Source: a bacterium BMS3Abin06 (GTDB lineage Bacteria; Nitrospirota; Thermodesulfovibrionia; UBA6902). Taken from it: a stretch of 64,000 nucleotides of DNA. Position 1 is the stretch's first letter, and each line of letters starts with the position of its first letter. Positions 36,653-45,888 of the stretch are shown piece by piece. The position numbers and the translations under genes were made by a program. The notes below the pieces were generated by a model. It did no database searches, was not told the origin of the DNA, and saw only the letters and a program-made list of their open reading frames with translations. The stretch spans positions 1 to 64,000 of the forward strand of contig BDSY01000032.1 of NCBI GenBank assembly GCA_002897895.1, written 5' to 3'.

Positions 36653-36689
36653 CCCTGAACCAGCTTTATATTAAGGAGGAAGATAAACG

Positions 36690-36992
36690 ATGAAACTTGG
36701 AATTCTGGTCAATACCGATAAGCGCCCCGGGGATATCTCAGGAATTGCAAAATCGGCTGTATCAAAGGGCCACGAAGTTATTATATTCAATATGGATGAC
36801 GGCACAAAACTGTTAGGTAATACTTCTTTTACTGAATTATGCAATACAAAAGGGGTTACAATGAGTTATTGTGACCACAGCGCCAAGAGCAAGGGAGTGT
36901 CCGCAGAAGGAGTTCCTAAAGAAATTTCATGCGGAAGCCAGTATGACAATGCGTTGATGGCTCATGAGGCCGACAAGATAATTATTCTGTAA
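36690..36992 (+). CDS. DsrE-family protein (DsrF/DsrE-like)
   Basis: 100 residues: KLGILVNTDKRPGDISGIAK then SAVSKGHEVIIFNMDDGTKLL, and a Cys pair further on (FTELCNTKG; YCDHSAKSKG) at the position of the DsrE persulfide site. GSQYDNALMAHEADKIIIL ends the protein. AAGGAGGA precedes the ATG. It is the last of the small sulfur-relay genes before the terminator at 37015. Confidence 0.76.
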   Translation: MKLGILVNTDKRPGDISGIAKSAVSKGHEVIIFNMDDGTKLLGNTSFTELCNTKGVTMSYCDHSAKSKGVSAEGVPKEISCGSQYDNALMAHEADKIIIL

Positions 36993-37014
36993 CAGCCTTC
37001 CGGCGTCAGGAATT

Positions 37015-37060
37015 ACAGTAACTACTCAGGAAGTCACCCTGGGTAGTTACTGTTTCTTTA
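37015..37060 (+). terminator. Rho-independent terminator with MITE-B-like arms
   Basis: ACAGTAACTACTCAGG (37015-37030) pairs over 16 bp with CCTGGGTAGTTACTGT (37038-37053), followed by TTCTTTA. The arms are the same sequence as the ends of MITE-B, so this terminator looks like a collapsed copy of that element. It follows the last DsrE gene. Confidence 0.72.
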
Positions 37061-37160
37061 TTGAATCCGTTCGACTTTTCTCATACCGCTTCTGCTTTTT
37101 GTATTCCGGTGCATAGACGACAACAGAATCACAAGCCGGAATGTGTTAAATGAGAATAGG

Positions 37161-37322
37161 GTGCGTGTAGTGATTTCAAGTGAATCGGGACAGGGTATGA
37201 CAGAAGATATCAAGCAAAAAATTAAAGGTCTTTATCTCTCTGAAATGTTCGACACCTCTGCAGGAATTTTCAAATATACTACGCTTGTAAAAATATATCG
37301 GCACAGGCATAATATTCGTTGA
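37161..37322 (+). pseudogene. Possible remnant of a histidine-kinase ATPase domain
   Basis: The frame reads RVVISSESGQGMTEDIKQKIKG, which recalls the D-x-G-x-GM-(T/P)-E-(E/D)-(V/I)-KxxI G-box of HATPases. Then LYLSEMFDTSAGIFKYTT follows instead of the FEPFFTTK motif. It is too degenerate to be sure. The rest of the 37054-37575 gap shows no gene; a ribosome site (AAAAGGAGG) for the transporter closes it. Confidence 0.25.
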
Positions 37323-37575
37323 GAATCAGAAGAAAACAGATTAACGGGAGACTTCACAGTGGCTGTACGGCACTGATTAAACAATCCGGATTATGAATAA
37401 TAAAGAGAGGTAATCAAACAATAAATTTTTTTAATTGGACTATTACAGCAGCGTTTATTAATATGGGAATTCACTTACTGGAATTAAGCAGCAATATACA
37501 TATTGAGTCAGTAGTCTGAATTCTCTTTTTTCTCAAAAATTAATAAAAAATATTTAAAAGGAGGTTTCCAATTCT

Positions 37576-39000
37576 GTGGAAAACATCGAGAAAAGAAATC
37601 AGGTTTGGGCTTTTATCGTCACAGGCGTACTCGCGCTTATCAGTTTGATCTACTACAATGCGGATGTATACTATATCTATCTTGTGGTATATATCTGGTT
37701 CGGATTTGCGTACGGGATGATGCTTCAGTACGGCAGGTTCTGCATGGCCTCGGCCTCGCGTGACCTTTTTGCAGCAGGTGTGCCGCGAATGGCAGTGGGA
37801 ATTCTGATAGCTCTTGTTTTTTTCAGTCTTGTCAGCGTATTTCTGTCTGCAACAAACATGAGCACCTTCCATCCAGGGCCTATAGGTCCGCATGAAGTAG
37901 TCGGGGGAATTATTTTCGGTGTGGGGATGGTCCTCGCCGGAGGCTGTGCATCAGGCTCCCTATATAAAATCGGCGAAGGTAACGGCACATCTATCCTCTC
38001 TATTCTCGGGATTTCCTTCGGTCAGGCAATATTCGTGGACGTAGGCGGTGTCTTTAACAAACTTCTCCCTCAGTCATGGGTGGAAACTGCCGAGGCAACA
38101 AAATGGATACCCGCGGACAAGATGACATCATGGTTTGACCACTTCCTCGCAGGTTATGTTTTAATCAAACCCCAGATCGTGCTGGCTGATACAAAGGCCA
38201 TATCCTCTATGGCGGGCGGCACCATGAAATACTTTCTGGGCAATTCTCTTATCAATACAATTATCCCTTCTCTCCTGGTGCTTTTTCTTATTTATTACTT
38301 CTATACAAGAAAAGGCTTTATGAAGAAGAGAAAGAAAAAGAAAGCCAGCACCGGTTTCGGCGCTGAAATTGCCGGAATCTGGAATATCGTAACTGCCTCC
38401 CAGAGAACCACTTTTATGGGAATACTCATCGGTATAACGGCAGGAATCCACATTTTCACAATGAAGGGAATGCAGATCAGGTTTGCGGTTAACAATTTCG
38501 GACAGCTTTTGACGCGGATGGGACATACAGGAGATGTTTCCATTACAGGCAAAGTCTTTGATCCCGGTTACTGGTATATTACAACCCAGGAGTCCCAGTT
38601 TGCCGGATGGATCATGGAAAAACTCGGCTGGAATGTGCGTGACAATGTGTTTTTCGGCATTATGAACGGCCTTCCCGAGCTGTGGCGCAATCCGGCCCTC
38701 TGGATGTCACTCGGTATTATCTTCGGCGCCATGGTAATGGCCCTGCTCAAAAAAGAATTTAAATTTAAACTGCCGAAGGGTGAACTCATTGTCTGGGGAC
38801 TCGGGGGCGGGCTGCTCATGGGCATAGGCGCAAGAATTGCACTGGGATGCAACATAGGGGCATTCTTTATCAGGGTTGCAGGAGGCGATCCGGGCGGCTG
38901 GTTGTTCGGTATCGGAATGGTACTCGGCGGTTATGCGGGTGTCAGGTTCTTCAACTGGTGGACGGACAGAAAGATGGCTAAGGAAATGGAAGCATTCTGA
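37576..39000 (+). CDS. YeeE/YedE-family sulfur (thiosulfate) transporter, full length
   Basis: 474 residues in two homologous halves: MLQYGRFCMASASRDLFAAG (C56), GVGMVLAGGCASGSLYKIGEG (C115-like), and later IGARIALGCNIGAFFI. The cysteines are those shown to relay thiosulfate through YeeE by transient S-S contact. About ten spans with a lysine-rich loop mid-way. It is followed by a TusA gene, the usual YeeE-YeeD pair. The GTG start has GGAGG 12 nt upstream. Confidence 0.88.
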   Translation: MENIEKRNQVWAFIVTGVLALISLIYYNADVYYIYLVVYIWFGFAYGMMLQYGRFCMASASRDLFAAGVPRMAVGILIALVFFSLVSVFLSATNMSTFHPGPIGPHEVVGGIIFGVGMVLAGGCASGSLYKIGEGNGTSILSILGISFGQAIFVDVGGVFNKLLPQSWVETAEATKWIPADKMTSWFDHFLAGYVLIKPQIVLADTKAISSMAGGTMKYFLGNSLINTIIPSLLVLFLIYYFYTRKGFMKKRKKKKASTGFGAEIAGIWNIVTASQRTTFMGILIGITAGIHIFTMKGMQIRFAVNNFGQLLTRMGHTGDVSITGKVFDPGYWYITTQESQFAGWIMEKLGWNVRDNVFFGIMNGLPELWRNPALWMSLGIIFGAMVMALLKKEFKFKLPKGELIVWGLGGGLLMGIGARIALGCNIGAFFIRVAGGDPGGWLFGIGMVLGGYAGVRFFNWWTDRKMAKEMEAF

Positions 39001-39045
39001 GAAAATAAAATAAAACAAAAAACAATTTAAAGGAGGAAATTTGTT

Positions 39046-39297
39046 ATGGCTATGAAATTTGAAAAAAAAGGGGATGGGACGTATATGCTGGATGTATGTG
39101 GATATGTTTGTCCGCATCCGCAGATATATACCAAAAAATCTCTTGAGAAAATGGAGGAAGGTGATATACTGGAGTTGATATTTGACAACCCGTCATCCGG
39201 CGAGACCATAGTCCAGATGTGCGATCAGGCCGGACATGAGATACTGGAAAAGAAAGAGGAAGGCGGCAAATTAATATACAGGATCGAAAAAGGTTGA
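39046..39297 (+). CDS. TusA/YeeD-family sulfur carrier
   Basis: 83 residues: LDVCGYVCPHPQIYTKKSLE has the CPxP-type active cysteine in the CPHP variant. The rest (ILELIFDNPSSGETIVQMCDQAGHE) fits the TusA fold. AAAGGAGG precedes the ATG. It should take sulfur from the YeeE transporter just upstream. Confidence 0.83.
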   Translation: MAMKFEKKGDGTYMLDVCGYVCPHPQIYTKKSLEKMEEGDILELIFDNPSSGETIVQMCDQAGHEILEKKEEGGKLIYRIEKG

Positions 39298-39343
39298 GAA
39301 TTAAGAAGGCCGGAACTTTATAATACAGCGGGAGGAAATGTTT

Positions 39344-39541
39344 ATGAAAAATAGTTTATGGGTTATTATAATCATTGTGGTGGCGATCATTGCCTTTCTG
39401 GTCGGCTACAGCCAGCAACAGGGTGAAATGACCGGACAGACTGCTGCAGAACATGCCGGCACGACATCCGGTGGGTACGGGGGCGGCTATGGAGCGCCTT
39501 CCGGCGGGTACGGAGCTCCATCAGGCGGTTACGGACATTAA
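39344..39541 (+). CDS. Small membrane protein with Gly-Tyr-Gly repeats
   Basis: 65 residues: one membrane span (SLWVIIIIVVAIIAFLVGY), a linker, then three repeats of about GGYGAPSGGYG ending GH. The start at 39344 is chosen because GGAGG ends 8 nt upstream. No known family. It may be an anchor or interaction module for the YeeE/TusA complex. Confidence 0.6.
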   Translation: MKNSLWVIIIIVVAIIAFLVGYSQQQGEMTGQTAAEHAGTTSGGYGGGYGAPSGGYGAPSGGYGH

Positions 39542-39586
39542 TAAAACAATAAAGCCTATAAATTTGAGAGAGCAGGCGGGTGTTAA

Positions 39587-40063
39587 ATGAAAAAAATATT
39601 AATTGCAGTAGATGAAACAAAAGGCAGTAAAGATGCATTTGAAACAGGCAGTAATATATGTTCCTGTATGCGCCCCGATTCAATTGTACTGGTTTTTGTT
39701 GAAAAATTTGAAGGCAGGTCTTTAATGGATGAAATGCTGGGTGAAGCGGAAATGTCTACCTTAAGAGAGGAATTAGAGGGCACGGAATATAAAGAAGCAT
39801 TAGATAAGAAAGCAGATAGGATTCTGGAGTATTACAGGAAGGCCCTGAAAGAAAAAGGGATAACCGGAGTAAAATCTGTAATTAAGGCGGGCCATCCTGC
39901 TGATGAGATACTTAAGACAGCCGATGAAGAGGGTGTGGACATGATAATTATAGGTTCAAGGGGTAAAAGGACGTCGCATGTGTTCATGGGAAGCGTTAGT
40001 CGAGAGGTTGTCAACAGGTCTGAAGTCCCGGTTTTTGTTATAAAGGAACGAGGATCTCATTAA
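39587..40063 (+). CDS. Universal stress protein (UspA family)
   Basis: 158 residues: KKILIAVDETKGSKDAFE, a central helix, and the ATP site GSRGKRTSHVFMGSVSREVV (G-2x-G-9x-G-S). It is the last gene before a strong terminator, so it is co-transcribed with yeeE/tusA. Confidence 0.9.
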   Translation: MKKILIAVDETKGSKDAFETGSNICSCMRPDSIVLVFVEKFEGRSLMDEMLGEAEMSTLREELEGTEYKEALDKKADRILEYYRKALKEKGITGVKSVIKAGHPADEILKTADEEGVDMIIIGSRGKRTSHVFMGSVSREVVNRSEVPVFVIKERGSH

Positions 40064-40126
40064 GCCGGATACTGAATAGCCGGCTGAGAAAACTTAAAGG
40101 TTTATATCCCATAATCTGTTACCAGT

Positions 40127-40169
40127 CCGGAAGAATCATATATTTCAGTGTGATTCTTCCGGTTTTTTT
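40127..40169 (+). terminator. Strong rho-independent terminator
   Basis: CCGGAAGAATCA (40127-40138) pairs with TGATTCTTCCGG (40151-40162), followed by seven T residues. It ends the sulfur-relay unit. Confidence 0.92.
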
Positions 40170-40260
40170 ATTTATAGACCGCAGCAACAGCGCGATTTGA
40201 GAGAAATATTTTTTTATCAGTGGGGACACATGTAAACTAACATCTGTAAATTGTTATTAT

Positions 40261-41727
40261 ATGCATATGAAGTGCGCCCTTATCATACCTTCCTGGGTAC
40301 CGGAAGAAATATTTTCATCAAAGGTTGCAGTTTCCCAGATCAATTACTGGCAGCCCCTTGGAACTCTCTACGTTGCCTCTTCCATTTTAAAGGCCGGTCA
40401 CGATGTGAGGTTTCTGAACGGCGCATTTATGACACATGCAGAAATAATGGAAGGACTCTCAGAGTTCTCTCCTGATATAGTCGGCATTTACTCAACAACC
40501 TTTGGCTGGAAAAAAGCCGTCTTCACTGCAGCGGAAATCCAGAGGCACGGATTTCAACCCCGCCCCTATATCGTAGTTGGAGGTCCGTACCCCATAGCGG
40601 TGAAAGAAAAATGCCTTGGCGATTCCCCGGACATAGATGCAGTAGTTACCGGAGAGGGCGAAATAACCATGGTTGAGATGATGGACAGACTGTCTCAGGG
40701 AAAAAGTCTCGATGGAGTCGAAGGTCTCGTTTTCAGAAGAGACGGAAAAATCATAAAAAATCCCTCACGCCCTCTCATTACAGATGTAGACGCCTTGCCT
40801 TTCCCCGCGCGACAACTCCTCGGCGATGCCATAAACTATTTGCCTCCCCCGGCTACTTATAAGAAAAAGCCTGTTGCCGTAATGATAACTGCACGGGGAT
40901 GTAACAGAAGATGCATCTTCTGTTTTCAGATTGACAAAGAAAGAAAACACGGCATACGTTTCCGGAGTGTCGGGAATGTAATGGAGGAAATAGAGCTTTG
41001 TTTAAGGCAGGGGTACAGGGAAATAAAATTTCTGGACGACACCCTTGCTGCTGATTATGACAGGGCCATGCAGATAACAGAGGAGATAAAGATGCGTAAA
41101 CTCAATTTCAGCTGGTTTGCCTCAGCCTGTGTTCATCAGGTAGATAAACCCCTGCTGAAGGCATTTAAGGAAGCAGGCTGCTGGGCGATACTTTTCGGCG
41201 CTGAAAGCGGAGTGCAGAAAAATCTGAACGCTGTCAGAAAAGGGATTACCCTTGAACAGACACGCAAGGCAGTCAGGACAGCCAAAGAGGTTGGATTGTT
41301 TGTACATACGCCTTTTCTTGTAGGCCTTCCGGGCGAAACCTTTGAGGAGGGACTGAAGACCATTGAGTTTGCCTGTGAAATAAATCCTGATATTGTAAGC
41401 TTTCACGCCCTTACCCCTTTCCCGGGCACAGAGCTTTATGACAATATTGAAAAGTACGGCACCATGTCCGATGACCTGACGGATTTCACCTACCAGGGTG
41501 CAGCCTTCATACCATACACAATGACGAGAGAAGAGATCGCATTGCTGAGACAGACAGGTTTAAGGAAGTTTTATTCAAGACCCGGGTATGTTCTGAAAAA
41601 GATATTAGCGATGCGGAATATCAATGACCTGAAAGCTGTTTTAAAAGGGGCCAGGAGCATGCTCTGGCTCTGGTTAAAAGGCGGTATCTTCCGGCGGGGT
41701 GAGAACTCCGGCAATGCAAGTCATTAG
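40261..41727 (+). CDS. B12-binding-domain radical SAM protein
   Basis: 488 residues: N-terminal cobalamin-binding-like domain (WQPLGTLYVASSILKAGHDV, VVGGPYPIAV), then the radical SAM cluster motif ARGCNRRCIFCFQ, GFKFLD-like strands (EIKFLDDT), and GAESGVQKNLNAVRKG, VGLPGETFEEG. It is of the BchE/HpnP/HpnJ kind; the substrate cannot be told. It is monocistronic after the terminator. Confidence 0.9.
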   Translation: MHMKCALIIPSWVPEEIFSSKVAVSQINYWQPLGTLYVASSILKAGHDVRFLNGAFMTHAEIMEGLSEFSPDIVGIYSTTFGWKKAVFTAAEIQRHGFQPRPYIVVGGPYPIAVKEKCLGDSPDIDAVVTGEGEITMVEMMDRLSQGKSLDGVEGLVFRRDGKIIKNPSRPLITDVDALPFPARQLLGDAINYLPPPATYKKKPVAVMITARGCNRRCIFCFQIDKERKHGIRFRSVGNVMEEIELCLRQGYREIKFLDDTLAADYDRAMQITEEIKMRKLNFSWFASACVHQVDKPLLKAFKEAGCWAILFGAESGVQKNLNAVRKGITLEQTRKAVRTAKEVGLFVHTPFLVGLPGETFEEGLKTIEFACEINPDIVSFHALTPFPGTELYDNIEKYGTMSDDLTDFTYQGAAFIPYTMTREEIALLRQTGLRKFYSRPGYVLKKILAMRNINDLKAVLKGARSMLWLWLKGGIFRRGENSGNASH

Positions 41728-41834
41728 CATTGCGAGTTGATTAAGTGTCAACATTCCTGCCCTAATGTTTTATACGCAATATACCGATAATAAAGAGGCA
41801 AAAACTAATTGGCAAAGGTGGATTTTAATTAACA

Positions 41835-43142
41835 ATGCAGGGTCTTGAAGGCAGAGATTTTTTTGATAATGTTCGTCGTTCAATCAAAATATCACATTTT
41901 GTCGCCTCTATAATTCCCTTATCCCTGCTTGTTTATTTTTCTATTAAATATGTCTATCCCTATGTATCAGGGGGTGACATTTCTAATATGCCGCTGAATA
42001 TCGGAATCTTACTTGTACTTGCCGTTTTTATGTCAATACTGGGATTGATACTGACAACAAAGGCCACTAATTCATCCATTGAATCCGCACGGGACCTTAA
42101 TGCAAAATTAAAGAGTCTGTTTGAAATTACAAAACAGTTTCGTGAAACTCTGCATTTGGATGTCTTGTTAAAGAAAATTATGGAATCCGCTATGGGTCTC
42201 ACTTCCGCTGAATCAGGCTCTCTGCTTCTCTACGACGAACAGGGCAATCTTAAATTTCAGGTGAATACCGGAATGAGCTCCCCGACTATGAACAACCGGA
42301 TTCTGAAAGCAGGGGAAGGCATTGCATCATGGGTTGTTGAAACCGGGCAACCGGCCATAATTAATGATGTATCAAAAGATAAACGCTTTAATCAGGAGTT
42401 TGACAACGAGACCGGCTTTAAAACGAGGTCCGTTATGTGCGTCCCGCTTATTCATTCCAATGAAATAATCGGTGTCATTGAGCTGCGAAACAAGAAGCAG
42501 GGATTTTTTACAGCGCAGGATCAGGCTTTACTTCACAGTCTAGCGGACCAGGCAAGTATATCAATTGCACAGAACCGGTCAAATGAAAGACAACATAGTG
42601 ATTTTATCCATATAACCGAAATTCTCGTCGGCACGCAGGATTATATGGAGAACAAAAAAGGACATGGGCGCAGGGTGGCAAACTATGCCAACCTGATAGG
42701 GAAACAACTGAAATTATCAGATATTGCATTAAGGAAACTTTATTATGCCTGCCTGTTCCACGACCTCGGCATGCTGAAAATCGATATAACCGAACGGGGG
42801 GAAAAACAAAAAGTTTTGCATCACCCCAAACTGGGATATGACCTGATCAAACCGGTCTCCCTCTGGAGTGATTCAGCGGATATCATACTTTACCATCACG
42901 AAAGATATGACGGCACAGGTTATCCCGCTGCAAAGAAAGAAGATGAAATTCCCCTCGGCTCACGAATACTCTTTGTTGCGGATACATTTGACGTGCTTAC
43001 AGATAATAATTCATACAGAAAACCTCTCGGTTTCAAAGCTGCCGTTACAGAGATTGAGACAAATTCAGGCACACAGTTTGATCCGCTGGTTGTGGAGGCA
43101 TTCAAAGCAGCTATTGTCGAGACCGGTATTATCAATAAATGA
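41835..43142 (+). CDS. Membrane GAF/HD-GYP-type phosphodiesterase
   Basis: 435 residues: two spans (about 20-70), a coiled linker, a GAF domain (GSLLLYDEQGNLKFQVNTGM, EGIASWVVETGQPAIINDVS), and an HD-GYP domain: YACLFHDLGMLKID (HD), HHPKLGYDL and HHERYDGTGYP (GYP variant). It should hydrolyse c-di-GMP, or bind it. Confidence 0.88.
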   Translation: MQGLEGRDFFDNVRRSIKISHFVASIIPLSLLVYFSIKYVYPYVSGGDISNMPLNIGILLVLAVFMSILGLILTTKATNSSIESARDLNAKLKSLFEITKQFRETLHLDVLLKKIMESAMGLTSAESGSLLLYDEQGNLKFQVNTGMSSPTMNNRILKAGEGIASWVVETGQPAIINDVSKDKRFNQEFDNETGFKTRSVMCVPLIHSNEIIGVIELRNKKQGFFTAQDQALLHSLADQASISIAQNRSNERQHSDFIHITEILVGTQDYMENKKGHGRRVANYANLIGKQLKLSDIALRKLYYACLFHDLGMLKIDITERGEKQKVLHHPKLGYDLIKPVSLWSDSADIILYHHERYDGTGYPAAKKEDEIPLGSRILFVADTFDVLTDNNSYRKPLGFKAAVTEIETNSGTQFDPLVVEAFKAAIVETGIINK

Positions 43143-43215
43143 AATGCCTCATTTCATTGTGGTGTGTAAGGGATTCTGCTAAAACCCTGTATATTTCATG
43201 TTAAAATAATCCAAC

Positions 43216-44430
43216 ATGAAAATACCCGAGCTACTTGCCCCTGCAGGCAATTTCGAAAAGTTGAAGACTGCACTCCATTACGGCGCAGACGCTGTTTATA
43301 TGGGGTTGTCTGATTTTAGTCTCAGGGCTAAAGCCGATAATTTTTCGGAAGAAGAACTTAAGGACGCTGTCCGGCTTGTTCATCAAAAGGGGAAAAAACT
43401 ATATATCACACTAAACATATTTCCCCACAATAAAGACATCTTTTTAATTAAAGAACATCTGTCGTTTCTTAAAAAAATATCACCCGATGGGCTTATTATT
43501 TCAGATCCGGGAATACTTGAAATGGCTTCTGAATTGACACCTGATATTCCTGTCCATATCAGTACACAGGCAAATATTACCAACTGCAGATCCGCCGGAT
43601 TCTGGGAGAAGTCAGGGGCGAAACGGCTTGTGCTTTCAAGGGAACTTACCATTGAAGAGATAAAAGAAATACGTGATAATGTATCTCTTGAATTAGAGTG
43701 TTTTGTTCATGGAGCAATATGCATATCTTACTCCGGCAGATGTTACGTCAGCAGCTTTCTATCAAACAGGTCAGCAAACCGGGGGGAGTGCGCCAATTCA
43801 TGCAGGTGGAATTATGCACTGATGGAAGAGAAACGCCCCGGGGAGTATATGCCTGTATATGAAAATGATAAGGGAACATATGTGATGAGCTCACGGGATT
43901 TGTGCATGCTTGAGCACCTTGACAAGCTGGCGCATGCAGGGGTAAACAGTTTTAAGATTGAAGGAAGGATGAAGGGTATTAATTATGTAGCCGGTGTTGT
44001 AAAGACCTACAGGGAAGCGGTTGACGCCCTTAAAAGCAGACCCTACAGGATTAAAAAAGAGTGGCTTAGGGAAATAGCGATGTTTTCGAGCAGGGGATAT
44101 ACAACAGGAATGTTTTTTGGGAAACAGCCTGATGCAGGCTATAATCACGATGAGGAATATGTTTACAGAATGAGCCACGAGTTTGTCGGCATCGTGCAAT
44201 CCGTCAGTAACGGGAAAGCCGGGATCGCTTTAAGAAATACCCTTAAAACCGGAGACAGTATTGAATTCCTTTCAACCGGGCTTGAAAACAAGGCTTTTAA
44301 AGTAACGGAAATATCTGATGCCGCTGGAGTTCCCCTTGACTCGGGAAGAAACGAAGAAACGGTTTTCATTCCCGTGCAAAACGGTGTCAGGGAAAACGAC
44401 TTGGTCAGGCGTCCGCTGAAAATAAAGTAA
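43216..44430 (+). CDS. U32-family protein (TrhP/YegQ-like)
   Basis: 404 residues: ELLAPAGNFEKLKTALHYGA then DAVYMG, HISTQANITN, SYSGRCYVSSFLSNRSANRG then ECANSCRWNY, and FKIEGRMKGINYVAGVV. The cysteines in the RC...C...C region bind Fe-S in the tRNA-hydroxylating members. The family was first named peptidase U32; a tRNA 5-hydroxyuridine role is the likely one. Confidence 0.9.
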   Translation: MKIPELLAPAGNFEKLKTALHYGADAVYMGLSDFSLRAKADNFSEEELKDAVRLVHQKGKKLYITLNIFPHNKDIFLIKEHLSFLKKISPDGLIISDPGILEMASELTPDIPVHISTQANITNCRSAGFWEKSGAKRLVLSRELTIEEIKEIRDNVSLELECFVHGAICISYSGRCYVSSFLSNRSANRGECANSCRWNYALMEEKRPGEYMPVYENDKGTYVMSSRDLCMLEHLDKLAHAGVNSFKIEGRMKGINYVAGVVKTYREAVDALKSRPYRIKKEWLREIAMFSSRGYTTGMFFGKQPDAGYNHDEEYVYRMSHEFVGIVQSVSNGKAGIALRNTLKTGDSIEFLSTGLENKAFKVTEISDAAGVPLDSGRNEETVFIPVQNGVRENDLVRRPLKIK

Positions 44431-44468
44431 GAATCAGGTAACCATAAAATGAATATTCATATCCGGTC

Positions 44469-45146
44469 TCACTCCTCAAGAAATTTATTAAGGGAATTGA
44501 CCTTTATTGATATTCTGCCGTTTGAAGATTTTATCATCCCGCTTTTCTGGAACTTACTCATTGTCCTTATACATGTCTCAACGGTTGTCCCTACCATTTC
44601 GGAAATTTCCTGCCTTGTCAGAGGAAAATCTATTTTTCTGTAACCGCCGTCCTCAACACCCACCTTTTCGGACAGCTTAAGCAGCAGTGAAGCAACCCTC
44701 TTTTCAACCCTTTCGGTTGCTATATTTTTCAACATCTCATGGGCATCTCTCAGCTTGTCGCTGAAATATTTAACAATCTCAAGTTTCAGGATAGGGTACT
44801 CCTCCATAATTTTAATGAGATTCCGGCGGCTGATTCTTATAACGGTAGTGGATTCCATTGCCTGTGCGGATGCGGGAAAAGGCTTTTTATCCAAAACAGC
44901 TACACCGCCGAATATATCACCAGGGGACATAACCTCAAGTATAATGTCTTTACCCATCAATGTATGTTTAAGTATCTTTACGCTTCCCTCACCTACAAGG
45001 TAAAACTTATCCGAAGGGTCTCCTTCAATAAATATAGTCTCATTGTTTTTGTAACTTACATTTTCAAAAAGTTCGCTTATTTTCGATAATTCCTCATCCT
45101 TGAGAGAAGAAAATATTTCGCTTTTTTTAAGGGTTTCAATAATCAT
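44469..45146 (-). CDS. Crp/Fnr-family transcription regulator
   Basis: 225 residues: cyclic-nucleotide-binding fold (NETIFIEGDPSDKFYLVGEG, EVMSPGDIFGGVAVLDKKPFPASA) and a C-terminal winged helix (FPLTRQEISEMVGTTVETCIRTM). No N-terminal Fe-S cysteine set, so it is not a classical Fnr. It is coupled by a 4-bp overlap to the DUF2007 gene. Confidence 0.9.
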   Translation of the reverse strand: MIIETLKKSEIFSSLKDEELSKISELFENVSYKNNETIFIEGDPSDKFYLVGEGSVKILKHTLMGKDIILEVMSPGDIFGGVAVLDKKPFPASAQAMESTTVIRISRRNLIKIMEEYPILKLEIVKYFSDKLRDAHEMLKNIATERVEKRVASLLLKLSEKVGVEDGGYRKIDFPLTRQEISEMVGTTVETCIRTMSKFQKSGMIKSSNGRISIKVNSLNKFLEE

Positions 45147-45379
45147 TTTACTCCATTTTCAGATGAATCCTGCATAATTTTCAATACATCTTTTGCCTTT
45201 TCAAAATCTTCATTTCTGACCAGCAACCTTATCTCCCCTATTCTGCCTATGCTTACAGGATAAGGCGTTATCTTCAGTGATTTCAGAACAACCTGAATAT
45301 TTTCCGCCTCCAGAAGATCTTTTACTATCTCTGCCTCTACCTCATCATAGGTAAACAAAACTTCAGTCCATTCGCTCAT
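45143..45379 (-). CDS. DUF2007-family small protein
   Basis: 78 residues: VLFTYDEVEAEIVKDLLEAENIQVVL and a later RLLVRNEDFEKAKDVLK follow the DUF2007 pattern (a ferredoxin-like, PII-related small signalling fold). The function is unknown. It overlaps the Crp-like regulator and so shares its transcript. Confidence 0.76.
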   Translation of the reverse strand: MSEWTEVLFTYDEVEAEIVKDLLEAENIQVVLKSLKITPYPVSIGRIGEIRLLVRNEDFEKAKDVLKIMQDSSENGVK

Positions 45380-45509
45380 TTATTTTAGATGTATTCCCGG
45401 TGGTACTTTTATTTAATAAGAATTATAACACGATTTCACTCGATTGTAGATTTTTTAATTTTACTCCGCTGCCTCTGCATCCGTCCTGCGACCGGGTTTA
45501 ATTTTTTGC

Positions 45510-45539
45510 TTGACATTTATATGCATATATTCTTATATT
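45510..45539 (+). promoter_or_regulatory. Promoter with palindromic operator for the ArsR/DsrE operon
   Basis: TTGACA (45510-45515), 18-bp spacer, TATATT (45534-45539). TATATGCATATA (45518-45529) is a perfect 12-bp palindrome inside the spacer, where a repressor would block polymerase. The ATG of the ArsR gene is 7 bp after the -10 box, so the mRNA would be leaderless; no ribosome site is present. Confidence 0.62.
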
Positions 45540-45546
45540 TTAATAC

Positions 45547-45888
45547 ATGAACGATTTAATATCGAAAATGGAGATTTTGAAATTAGTTGCCCACCCTGCA
45601 AGGATTGCTATACTGGAAGAACTCTCAAAGGGTGTAAAGTGTGTCAGTGATTTTGAAGAATTCCTTGAACTGAGCCAGCCGAATATCTCACAGCACCTTG
45701 CAGCGCTCAGGCGTACAGGAATTATTGATTTCTTTATTGATGGAAGACTCAGGTGCTATTTTTTGAAAAATCCACTTATTATCGACCTGTTGGAAATACT
45801 TAAAAAAGATTATCCCGAAGACCTGCCCGGACCCGAGTGCTGTCCGGTTACTAAAAAAGGCACATATCCCGGAAAAAGGAGGAAATGA
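45547..45888 (+). CDS. ArsR-family regulator, possible thiol/persulfide sensor
   Basis: 113 residues: winged helix (HPARIAILEELSKG, LSQPNISQHLAALRRTGIIDF, GRLRCYFLK). Cysteines are C32, C70, C98 and C99. The C32 to C98 distance (66) is the same as that of the redox pair of the persulfide sensor SqrR (C41/C107); whether they are structurally equivalent is not tested. It heads an operon with a UGA-containing DsrE gene, overlapping it by 1 bp. Confidence 0.9.
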   Translation: MNDLISKMEILKLVAHPARIAILEELSKGVKCVSDFEEFLELSQPNISQHLAALRRTGIIDFFIDGRLRCYFLKNPLIIDLLEILKKDYPEDLPGPECCPVTKKGTYPGKRRK

